A stretch of 64,000 nt of DNA from Flavobacterium piscinae (lineage in GTDB: Bacteria > Bacteroidota > Bacteroidia > Flavobacteriales > Flavobacteriaceae), in NCBI RefSeq assembly GCF_004122145.1, contig NZ_SBKQ01000002.1, positions 1 through 64,000 on the forward strand, given 5' to 3'. Position 1 is the first letter of the stretch, and each line of letters starts with the position of its first letter. This document shows positions 23,586 to 31,499 of this stretch, piece by piece. Below the pieces are notes generated by a model. That model ran no database searches, had not been told where the DNA came from, and saw only the letters and a program-made list of their open reading frames with translations. The translations under genes were made by a program, and so were the position numbers.

Positions 23586-25535
23586 CTATTTAATTAACTC
23601 TTTAAAATGTTCATAAATCATAACCATAGCTAGAGTATCTAACTCACAATATTTAAATAATGCATTAGTCAATTCATCAATTTCATGTTGTTCCATATCT
23701 GTATATTGTAACTTGCCATAAGCAGTTAATGCTGCTCCACCATTATCGATATTTTCAATCTCAGACAATGTATTTTCTATTTGTTCCTCACTCCAACCAT
23801 CAAAAAGAGATGGTAGCATTTTGTATGGACTTTTTACAATATCATTTTCAATTTCTAACCAAACGTGATCATCAGGAAAGTTTTTGCTAGATACATTTAT
23901 TTGATTTAAAGGTTTTGAATATTTTTCTTTAAGATAGTTACTAGAACTCAATGATGCAGGTAAAACTTCCTTTATAGAATTTGAACCTTTAGTTAGTGGA
24001 TTATAATAATAACGTTTTTCTACATCCCATAAATCAACCATATCTCTCTTACCTTTCCATTTAGTTGCACTTTCAGTTTTGGAATGAGAAATGCATTGTA
24101 TAAATTTTATTAATTCCTCTTTATCATCTTCATTTGAATCAACCAATTGAACATAAATAGAATTGAGAATAGAATTTTCATGATTTGAATATCTAAATAT
24201 TGTTCCATTATCTTTTTCTAAAGCAGTTTTTAAAGCCCTTATAAACTCAAAATTAGGAAAAACTCCTGCTTTATTATTTATATATTCATTAGCATGTTCA
24301 ATTTTACCATTTTCATAATAAATATGATGAGAAAACTGAAATGCTATTTGTTCATAAGGCTTTAAATTATTATTGAATGGTATGGCGACAGTACTTGTTT
24401 CAAAATCTATAAAATGTAAAGGAAATATCCATTTACTCATTTCCTCTTTTAATCCATCTTTATCTACGTATATACTTTTATCTGAATTAACTTCTTTTTC
24501 AATTTGCAGCCACTGTCGATGAGAAGTAGATAATTTTTCTGATTCAATTTTTAAACCTATAATATCTTCTGAAAGTTGATCTTTAAAATAAATTCCTTCA
24601 TCAAATAATTTATTTCCTTTTAAAAAGTAATAGATATCGAAAATTTTAGATTTATTAAATTCATTTTCAGTCCAATTATGCTGTCTAGTGAAGCATTCTT
24701 TAAATCCAGATTTTAATTTACCATCTTCACTTTTAAATTCACAGGATTTACATGTACTAAAAGAGGTTTTCCAATTAGCGTATTCATCTTTTTGATATAA
24801 TTCCCTAAAAAAATTAATTGAGTCAACAAATGTTAGATTTTCATGATATTTGAATGTATTATCTTCAATAGCTTGAATAATTTCAGTTACATTTTTTCGG
24901 CCCAATATTGGATTACCAATTTCTTCAATTGAATTTACCATTTTTAAAATTCCAGTTCTGTTTTCTCCTTTACGACTTATTCTGAATAATTGATTTAATC
25001 CATTAATACTTGCTTTCTTTGACTTGTCAGCCATCATTAAATAAGATTGTATTATCCATTTTGGAAAACATAATTGGATAACATATTTTTGAAAAGCAAT
25101 GTCAAAAAGATAAGGTTTCCAACTGCTAACAATTCCTCCTCTTTTTCCAATTAATAAATAATCATCATCTGGAGTAAATGACTTTGCTTTAACCTCTATT
25201 AATTCAATACTATTTCCTTTTTTTACTAAAATATCTGTTCTTATAAATAATCCATCTATTAAAAAAGCCGCTTCATAAATAATTACATTTTCTAATTTTA
25301 AAAGTTCTTTTGTTTGTTCCCATAGATGTTGATAATCCCAATCATTTCCTTCTATTAAAACACCGTTTGGATAATGCATCCTAGCTAATTCCTCTACCTG
25401 AAAACCGCCCTCTGCCAATGCTTCTAAAAAAGGATCAGATAATTTTGTGTTCTCATATTCTTTTTTATTGGTATAATAAAGTTTATTAGGGCATTCAAGA
25501 CCAAGCTTAAATCTAGATTTCGTAAGCACTCTCAT
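23586..25535 (-). CDS. DUF2779 protein: Cas4/RecB-like nuclease plus RNase H-fold exonuclease
   Basis: 649 aa. The N-terminus carries a Cys (LGLECPNKLYY, Cys15) and a PD-(D/E)XK core (FIRTDILV ... LIEVKAKS). A later Cys cluster (CKSCEF ... KECF) would complete an Fe-S cluster as in Cas4/AddB nucleases. From about residue 370 a DEDD-type exonuclease fold begins with HFIDFET. It is the first gene of the CBASS-direction operon and is separated from the WYL gene by 2 nt. DUF2779 proteins occur in defence islands; whether this one serves CBASS or is an independent system sharing the regulator is open. Confidence 0.75.
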   Translation of the reverse strand: MRVLTKSRFKLGLECPNKLYYTNKKEYENTKLSDPFLEALAEGGFQVEELARMHYPNGVLIEGNDWDYQHLWEQTKELLKLENVIIYEAAFLIDGLFIRTDILVKKGNSIELIEVKAKSFTPDDDYLLIGKRGGIVSSWKPYLFDIAFQKYVIQLCFPKWIIQSYLMMADKSKKASINGLNQLFRISRKGENRTGILKMVNSIEEIGNPILGRKNVTEIIQAIEDNTFKYHENLTFVDSINFFRELYQKDEYANWKTSFSTCKSCEFKSEDGKLKSGFKECFTRQHNWTENEFNKSKIFDIYYFLKGNKLFDEGIYFKDQLSEDIIGLKIESEKLSTSHRQWLQIEKEVNSDKSIYVDKDGLKEEMSKWIFPLHFIDFETSTVAIPFNNNLKPYEQIAFQFSHHIYYENGKIEHANEYINNKAGVFPNFEFIRALKTALEKDNGTIFRYSNHENSILNSIYVQLVDSNEDDKEELIKFIQCISHSKTESATKWKGKRDMVDLWDVEKRYYYNPLTKGSNSIKEVLPASLSSSNYLKEKYSKPLNQINVSSKNFPDDHVWLEIENDIVKSPYKMLPSLFDGWSEEQIENTLSEIENIDNGGAALTAYGKLQYTDMEQHEIDELTNALFKYCELDTLAMVMIYEHFKELIK

Positions 25536-25576
25536 TTTTAAAATATAAATATTATTTTCTAATTTTATTAGAATAT

Positions 25577-25584
25577 CAAATTTA
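25577..25584 (-). promoter_or_regulatory. possible -7 box before the nuclease/WYL/CBASS operon
   Basis: TAAATTTG on the minus strand fits TAnnTTTG, about 41 nt before the nuclease ATG. The nearest TTGs upstream are spaced 15 or 21 nt away, off the preferred distance. Confidence 0.3.
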
Positions 25585-25744
25585 ACAAAAATCCCACCAC
25601 AAAACCAATGTAAGTTATTGACTATAAATTCATTTTATCAACAATAAGCGAGCAATTTTATAGTAGAGCAAAAAAATCTTCAAAAAAAATCACTTTTCTA
25701 CTTTTCTCAATCTCAATAGTTTACCAAAAAACAACGGTTAAAAT

Positions 25745-25759
25745 CACACGCATCGTGTG
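25745..25759. repeat. palindrome between the CBASS operon and the methyltransferase
   Basis: CACACG-CAT-CGTGTG, a perfect 6-bp inverted repeat with a 3-nt spacer, about 80 nt before the methyltransferase start. It could be an operator or a methylation-sensitive control site. The surrounding 25536-25837 gap holds no gene. Confidence 0.5.
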
Positions 25760-25837
25760 TATAACTAATTGATAATGATCTATTTGTGCTTTGATATTTG
25801 AAAAATTGATCACATCTTTGTCCCAAATCATACGCAA

Positions 25838-26317
25838 ATGGATGTACGCTTTGAACGATCAGAACAAACCACGGTAGAGTGGCTCACCCCACCCGAACTT
25901 GTGAAAAAATTGGGTACTTTCGATCTTGACCCGTGTACGCCCATCCATCCGCCGTTTGTGCATGCTAAACACAATTACAGCATTCACGATAACGGTTTAC
26001 AGCAACCGTGGTTTGGCAGAGTGTACCTCAACCCACCCTACGGCAAAGGCATGGAAAAATGGTTGGAAAAATTAAAAATACACGGCAACGGCATCGCCCT
26101 TATCTTTGCCCGCACCGAAACCAAATGCTTTTTTGACCACATTTGGCACGATGCTCATGCCGTTTTGTTCGTAAAAGGAAGAATTAAATTTTATACGGTT
26201 TCAGGTGTGCAAGGTGGCACTCCCGGAGCACCAAGCGTATTTATTGCGTATGGAGAGGAAAATGCAACTCTTCTCAAAAACGCAGGAATAGCGGGTAAAT
26301 ATTTAAACTTGAAATAA
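25838..26317 (+). CDS. phage-type DNA N6-adenine methyltransferase
   Basis: 159 aa, the length of the phage Dam family. WLTPPELVKKLGTFDLDPCT is the family's N-terminal hallmark, and the catalytic NPPY is at residues 65-68 (RVYLNPPYGKG). GGTPGAPSVFIAYG closes the domain. The enzyme would methylate adenine in DNA. The gene is alone on the plus strand and converges, with no gap, on a 66-aa ORF and a PLD nuclease gene. Together these look like a modification and restriction pair, or a phage remnant. Confidence 0.9.
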   Translation: MDVRFERSEQTTVEWLTPPELVKKLGTFDLDPCTPIHPPFVHAKHNYSIHDNGLQQPWFGRVYLNPPYGKGMEKWLEKLKIHGNGIALIFARTETKCFFDHIWHDAHAVLFVKGRIKFYTVSGVQGGTPGAPSVFIAYGEENATLLKNAGIAGKYLNLK

Positions 26318-26518
26318 TTAAACGATTTCATAGCAGATAAATTCCGCTACATTGAATTCGGCATCAATAATCCATTCGTTTTCCTGCAAGAGTTTTACAA
26401 TGGCTTCGTTTTCATCTTTAACCGCTTCTACAATACCCAAGACTTGCAAATTTTCCACTTCATTTCCATTAGGTGAAAGGGTTTCTCCTTCGGGGGTTAA
26501 GATGATGTATTTTTTCAT
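26318..26518 (-). CDS. 66-aa hypothetical protein next to the PLD nuclease
   Basis: From the ATG at 26516-26518, which overlaps the PLD gene's stop in an ATGA arrangement; an ATG two codons earlier is also possible. It is small and acidic (contains LQENEWIIDAEF) with no membrane segment. It is probably co-translated with the nuclease and could be its inhibitor or cofactor, which is inference. It ends flush against the convergent methyltransferase stop. Confidence 0.6.
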   Translation of the reverse strand: MKKYIILTPEGETLSPNGNEVENLQVLGIVEAVKDENEAIVKLLQENEWIIDAEFNVAEFICYEIV

Positions 26519-27309
26519 TGCCATAATTTTTTATAGTTTCCATTTCCCAAAAACTCAATCAATCCCAAATCACGTAAAAGTTGTAATTGTTGACGGATTT
26601 TGGCTGGTATAGTATTATTGTTTGGATAATCTTTTTGTAATTGGGGTACAAAAGCATTGACATCATTCAAAGTAAACACATCTTTTGGTATAGATTGAAT
26701 ACAATTAAATACAATCAATTTCCAACCTTTTAAAGTACTACTGATAATGCCCTCAGGTAAAGTAATCACATCATTTTTTTCTACAGTTGCATCTACTGAA
26801 TAAGTTGGTAAAGGAATCTGCTCACTTTTGGGAATTTTTTTCAATAATGAGCGTACTTCTTTGATGTGGTTTAATTCAATCTGACCCATCGTTTCATCAC
26901 GCAATAATTGGTTAAAGTCGTTACTGATTTCAGAAACAATCGATGGTTCATCAATGTAAAATCCGTATTCGTAATTTTGCAACAAACCACCATTGGTTAA
27001 ATTTCCGGAAGTAACTACAGCTTTTTTATCATCAAAAAGATAGATTTTAGCATGCAATCTCGAAAAATTCTTTACAACTCCTTTACTTTTAATGATGTGT
27101 TCTAAACCATTTAAATCAACCGAACCATTATAAATATTCATTAACTTAAAGGAAGTTATCAATTCCAAAGAGCTATTACTTTTTTTGTGTTGTAACAATT
27201 CCGCACAAATATTTTCTTTGACAAAAGGAGAAGTAATCTTGATGGATTCCTTTGCATCAGAAACCATTTGCATCAATTCATTTTTCCATGGTGATTTAAT
27301 TATTTTCAT
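26515..27309 (-). CDS. PLD-family nuclease with Dam-replacing-type winged helix
   Basis: 264 aa from the ATG at 27309. Residues 1-150 are a single PLD (phospholipase D) domain with the HKD-type motif LHAKIYLFDD (His86, Lys88) and TSGNLTNGG, as in Nuc, BfiI and NgoFVII-like nucleases that act as dimers. The C-terminal ~90 residues (AKIRQQLQLLRDLGLIEFLG) match the winged helix of DpnI/Dam-replacing proteins, which read adenine methylation in GATC. So it may be a methylation-linked restriction enzyme, paired with the adenine methyltransferase opposite. The pairing is inference. Confidence 0.72.
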   Translation of the reverse strand: MKIIKSPWKNELMQMVSDAKESIKITSPFVKENICAELLQHKKSNSSLELITSFKLMNIYNGSVDLNGLEHIIKSKGVVKNFSRLHAKIYLFDDKKAVVTSGNLTNGGLLQNYEYGFYIDEPSIVSEISNDFNQLLRDETMGQIELNHIKEVRSLLKKIPKSEQIPLPTYSVDATVEKNDVITLPEGIISSTLKGWKLIVFNCIQSIPKDVFTLNDVNAFVPQLQKDYPNNNTIPAKIRQQLQLLRDLGLIEFLGNGNYKKLWQ

Positions 27310-27428
27310 CAAAAAAAGTATAACTCCCCCAAACCTACTACTTTTTATGTTGATTATCAAGTGAGAAAAGGCATTTTCTTTTGGAGTGAATAGTGATTAG
27401 TGATTAGTGAATAGTCCTTAGTGAGTAG

Positions 27429-27516
27429 CCAACAGAAAACCGATAACAGAAAACCGATAACAGAAAACAGATAACAGAAAACAGACAACAGACAACAGAC
27501 AACAGACAACAGACAA
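27429..27516. repeat. tandem repeat (AACAGACAACAGAC)n abutting a stop codon
   Basis: About 8-10 imperfect copies of a 10-14-nt unit (CGATAACAGAAAAC, then CAGACAACAGACAA). On the minus strand it begins directly after the TAG stop of the 27517-28224 gene. The same family occurs at 40882, 42932 and 43551. Confidence 0.85.
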
Positions 27517-28224
27517 CTACCAATACTCCACCACCCAAACCCCTTTCTCTTCCGTTCGAACGGGTAGAAAGGCTCCTTCTTTTTCCTCAAAAAATTGGAG
27601 CTCCAACACATATAGTATATTGTGGTACTCGGCTTCTACTTTTGGCAATCCATAGGATAAGCCGGCGTTGACCTGTTGCTCAAAGTGCCACCCTCCGGAG
27701 TGTAGCTTTCCTTCCAACGTGTCCCAGTTATACCCCACGGCATGCACACGAAAACCCACCCACGAAACCTCTTCCGGAAGGGTGATGTTAGACAGCTTCA
27801 GTTGATGGTCTTCCACCGTGTACTGAAAACGCACCGCCGTCATCGGGTTAAACGAATACCCTTTCCACAACCGAAGGCCTTCCGGTTGGGCTAAAGCAGT
27901 CGCCAAGGTTCTTTCCCCACGAACGTGCTCCGTATCATACACCAACAACGAACGCATGTGTTTGGTCAGTGCATTCACCACCGCCAGGTTTTTCTTAGGT
28001 AAAACCCCCGCCAACGCCACCCGAATGCCTTTACAAGCTCTGGAAACCCGTCCGAACTCACTGGCATTTTTACGGCAATTGGCATATTTGGCACTGTGCA
28101 ATAACTCCTTTGTCGTAAAACCCGAGATTTCCCGAATAATCAACTCACCGTCTAACTTGTATAACACATAGTGGTCCAATATCCGCTTGGGTATCTTCCC
28201 CGAATACGATTTGATTTTTGCCAT
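27517..28224 (-). CDS. conserved-looking hypothetical protein, GC-richer than neighbours
   Basis: 235 aa from the ATG at 28224; a start at 28251 is also open. It begins MAKIKSYSGKIPKRILDHYV and has a basic helical N-terminal half (KNASEFGRVSRACKG, TKHMRSLLVYD). A beta-rich C-terminal half is rich in Trp and His (WVGFRVHAVGYNWDT). No domain I can name. The codons are visibly GC-richer (many GCC, ACC, CCG) than in neighbouring genes, which suggests recent transfer. A tandem repeat follows the stop. Confidence 0.6.
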   Translation of the reverse strand: MAKIKSYSGKIPKRILDHYVLYKLDGELIIREISGFTTKELLHSAKYANCRKNASEFGRVSRACKGIRVALAGVLPKKNLAVVNALTKHMRSLLVYDTEHVRGERTLATALAQPEGLRLWKGYSFNPMTAVRFQYTVEDHQLKLSNITLPEEVSWVGFRVHAVGYNWDTLEGKLHSGGWHFEQQVNAGLSYGLPKVEAEYHNILYVLELQFFEEKEGAFLPVRTEEKGVWVVEYW

Positions 28225-28685
28225 GACTTCAATTGAATAAAAACACAACATTCATAGGAAGTTGTGGTACTACAAAAATAAGAAAAATAATATATATTTT
28301 TAAATTATTTTTTATAAACTATTGACTATAAATACATTAATTAAAGTAATTTAAAAAAAGAGAAATGGGTTGAAAAAATAAACTTGTCCATTTTCCACCC
28401 GAAATACCTTCAAAAGTAAAAAAAGCCATCCCCTGCCAACGCCTGATTCTACTGACAACAGCCGAATTCAGGGCGGTTTCAACTATCGCTAGACCTTCCT
28501 TGGGGGATGCTTCGTATTTCCTTCGGGTTTGCTTCGGGTTTGGTTCGGGGTTGTGGTACACTTTGTTTGAGCCTCCTTTTCAAAAAAAATACCTTTTCCG
28601 AACGAAAGTGGAGTTGATATGCCGGTAAACCGGAAGGCAAACTAATTTTGAGGGATCCAAACCCTAAAATGAAGTGTCGTGAAGC
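28225..28685. other. gene-poor gap between the defence island and the LytTR pair
   Basis: About 460 bases. The only frame (28337-28561, minus) looks like a repetitive-element translation rather than a protein, so I leave it out. GTTGTGGTAC occurs at about 28262 and again at about 28550 in the same orientation, about 290 bases apart. This could mark the edges of a small element or the island boundary. Confidence 0.4.
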
Positions 28686-29426
28686 TTAAATTTCTAAAAA
28701 GTTCTCAATAAACCGCAAAAAATCCTCTTTTCGACGGGTAGACAAAACAATGGATTTTTTTGAATTCATTTCTACGGTTAATCCGTCTTTCTTGACAATT
28801 TTATTAATCTTTAAGGTATTGATGATAAACGAATTATGCACCCTGAAAAAACCGGTTTCTTCCAATTTATTTTCAAAATCCTTCAAATGTTTGGTCACCG
28901 TAATTTTTTCCTGGTTGTCTAAATACACATCGGTATACGGACCACTGGCTTCTAAATAAACCACTTCATTCAACCGAACCAATTTAATGCTGTCTAAAGC
29001 CCGCAGCATCAGCGAATTTTCCTGTTTAATTCGAAATTCATTGGCACTACCGGTTTTTTGTTCTTTTTGAATGGTTTCCAACGCTTTTTCAATGGCCGCT
29101 TTGAACTCAGCAATATTAATCGGTTTTAAAATGTAATCAAATGCTTTGTGTTTGATTGCCTCGATTGCGTATTTTTCATGGCCGGTGATAAAAATAACTT
29201 TGGCATTGGTTTTTTCAATTTGAGTAAAAATTTCAAAACTGGTTTCCTTGCCCAGATGAATATCAAACAAAAACAACTGATATTCCTCACGTTGAATGGC
29301 TTCTACGGCCTGCTTTACACTTGCGACAGTATCAATTTGACGAATGCTTTTAGAAAAATATTTTTCCAAAAGCGATTGTATCATGGAGCTGATTTTGGTG
29401 TTATCATCTAAAATTAATGCTTTCAT
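28686..29426 (-). CDS. LytTR-family response regulator
   Basis: 246 aa from the ATG at 29426, which overlaps the kinase gene's end by no more than a few bases. A receiver domain (phosphoacceptor Asp55 in LFLFDIHLG, Lys in the KPIN motif) is followed by a LytTR DNA-binding domain (about 140-246, with VYLEASGPYTDVY and GFFRVHNSFIINT). It works with the TPR histidine kinase directly upstream. A plausible target is the adjacent subtilase gene, by position only. Confidence 0.93.
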   Translation of the reverse strand: MKALILDDNTKISSMIQSLLEKYFSKSIRQIDTVASVKQAVEAIQREEYQLFLFDIHLGKETSFEIFTQIEKTNAKVIFITGHEKYAIEAIKHKAFDYILKPINIAEFKAAIEKALETIQKEQKTGSANEFRIKQENSLMLRALDSIKLVRLNEVVYLEASGPYTDVYLDNQEKITVTKHLKDFENKLEETGFFRVHNSFIINTLKINKIVKKDGLTVEMNSKKSIVLSTRRKEDFLRFIENFLEI

Positions 29427-29428
29427 AA

Positions 29429-31432
29429 CTAAGCCGCTAAAAGAGGTAAGGTAAAGGTAACACAAACTTTCTTTTCATTTTTAACAAACGAAAAAGAAGT
29501 GTGTTGCCGGTGAATCTTGCGATGTAATTCCAAGCGTTGTTTGGTGATTTCCAATCCTCTTGAAGGTTCATTTCCTTGCTTTTTAGTGGCTGTGTTTTCC
29601 TCGCCAACAAGGGTATTCATCACTTTAATCACCAATTCTTTTTCTTGGTTTTTTTCAAAAAACACTTCAATTGTGCCCCGTTTATCCTGTTGAAAACCAC
29701 TGTGTTCAATTGCATTTTCCAATACCGTTTGCGTTAAGGCACTCGGCAACATATAACGGTTTAATTCATGTTCGGTAAATTGGTCGGTCAACTGAAAATC
29801 AAACGAATCATCAAATCGATGCATTTGAGTTTTTAAATAATTGATAATCATTTGTTTTTCTTCAAACAACGACCATTCTTCTTTAAAAGTACTTTCTAAC
29901 AACAAACGGGAAAACCTGGAAATGTCTGCCGTATAATTGATTAGTTTTTCATCCATCCCCTTTTCAATTAACGTGGCCTGTAACGCCGTAAAGGCATTGT
30001 TGATATAATGCGGATTAAATTGCGAACGCGTAAGTTTAGAACGCAATGCCAGACTTTGAATGGCATTGATTTTCTTTTGATAATAGACGATTAAAAATGC
30101 TACCAAAAACAAGACGGCTAACCCTAGGAAACTATACCTTAAAAACTGCTTTTGCTTTTCTATTTCAAAGGCTTGTATTTTCTCTTTTTGTTTTAAAATG
30201 GTAATTTCCTGGTCTTTCTTTTCGGTTTCATACGCGATAAGATTGCGTTGTAAATTTTGCACATTGGAATTCAACGTAATGCTGTCTAACATCCCAATGA
30301 TTTCTGAATTTACTTGGGAGGCTTCTTCAAATTGTTGGGTTTGAATTAATACTTTGTTTTTTACATCCAACGATTGCCGTAACAAGTCCTGATTTTGAAA
30401 ATTCCTATAATAGGCAATGGCTTTATCAATATAGGTTTCAGCTGCTTGGTAATTGCCTAAGTGATAGTTCACCGTTGCCAACAAACGATTGGCATTGGCC
30501 GTATGAAACCCAAACTGTTTTTCATCAGCGGTTTGCAGTACTGACAAACCCAATTGTTGGGCTTTTGAATAAGCCTCTTTTTGCACATACAAAAAACCTA
30601 AATTGTTCGCAATCAGCAATTCATTATTCAATTCTTTTATCTTTTTGGCTCTTTGTAAGGCTTTTTCCAATATGGCAATACCCTTATCCGTTTGCTCGGT
30701 TACTTTGTAAATATGAGCTAAGTTATTGCAGGAAGCCAAATAATTGTCTTGATGTGCCGTGGAGTGCTCTAAAAGGGCAATGGTTTTTAGAAAATACTTT
30801 TCGCCTTCGCTGTAGTTTGCAAATTTGGTATGAATATAACCGGAAACAGCCAACACGTAGATGTACTCTTTCAACTGGGTTTTCGGATTAATTTCAGATT
30901 CAAATTGCTTGAGGTATTCCAAAGCTTCCTGGTCACGTTGTAAACACAACAGCGAATTAATCACACCGGTTTGCGTTTCCATCACAACATTCCAACCGGT
31001 ATAGGGATGCGTAATGGTTGGCAATAAAGCTAAATTTTCCTCATACAGCTTCAAGGCACCTTGACAATCTTTTTGTACTTCAAAGAGAATTCTTCCTTGA
31101 ACACTGTTGTAAAAAGAACGCAATTGCACATAATCGTTGTGCTGAAGTAAAAAAGGAACTACTTTTTGTAGAGTAGAACCCGCTTTTTTTACATTGATTC
31201 GTTTTTCCATGGAAGCCTTATGAATCATTAAAACGTGTTGCACATATACAGAGGATTGAGAGGGTATAAGTTGGTCTATTTCCTGTATACTTTTTTCAAC
31301 TGTTGTATTATCCTGACTTAATAATTGTTCTGCTTTTTTAAAAACAGGTTGATTTTCCCGAATCATTTCTTCCTCCGTTTGAGCAAAAAGCAGTTGAGAG
31401 ATAAAACAAAAGAATAAGACTGAATATTTCAT
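29429..31432 (-). CDS. TPR-containing LytS-type sensor histidine kinase
   Basis: 667 aa. A signal peptide (about 1-17) leads to a periplasmic TPR array (about 90-390) and one transmembrane helix (FLGLAVLFLVAFLIVYY). A His_kinase domain of the LytS/YehU type follows, with the phosphoacceptor His in FNPHYINN and the N-box in VLENAIEHS. Such kinases sense envelope status and phosphorylate a LytTR regulator; the partner gene follows immediately. The same architecture recurs at 58.9-60.9 kb. Confidence 0.92.
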   Translation of the reverse strand: MKYSVLFFCFISQLLFAQTEEEMIRENQPVFKKAEQLLSQDNTTVEKSIQEIDQLIPSQSSVYVQHVLMIHKASMEKRINVKKAGSTLQKVVPFLLQHNDYVQLRSFYNSVQGRILFEVQKDCQGALKLYEENLALLPTITHPYTGWNVVMETQTGVINSLLCLQRDQEALEYLKQFESEINPKTQLKEYIYVLAVSGYIHTKFANYSEGEKYFLKTIALLEHSTAHQDNYLASCNNLAHIYKVTEQTDKGIAILEKALQRAKKIKELNNELLIANNLGFLYVQKEAYSKAQQLGLSVLQTADEKQFGFHTANANRLLATVNYHLGNYQAAETYIDKAIAYYRNFQNQDLLRQSLDVKNKVLIQTQQFEEASQVNSEIIGMLDSITLNSNVQNLQRNLIAYETEKKDQEITILKQKEKIQAFEIEKQKQFLRYSFLGLAVLFLVAFLIVYYQKKINAIQSLALRSKLTRSQFNPHYINNAFTALQATLIEKGMDEKLINYTADISRFSRLLLESTFKEEWSLFEEKQMIINYLKTQMHRFDDSFDFQLTDQFTEHELNRYMLPSALTQTVLENAIEHSGFQQDKRGTIEVFFEKNQEKELVIKVMNTLVGEENTATKKQGNEPSRGLEITKQRLELHRKIHRQHTSFSFVKNEKKVCVTFTLPLLAA

Positions 31433-31499
31433 AATGAAAAATTTAGAGGATTAAAAGTAAAAGAAATAACCCATAATTAAAGATTGAAAGGCCAACTTT

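Noticed and set aside
27357..27611. 84-codon minus-strand frame
   Set aside because: It overlaps the end of the 27517 gene in another frame and continues through a tandem repeat.
28337..28561. 74-codon minus-strand frame
   Set aside because: Reads like a translated repetitive element rather than a protein, with no domain and no operon context.
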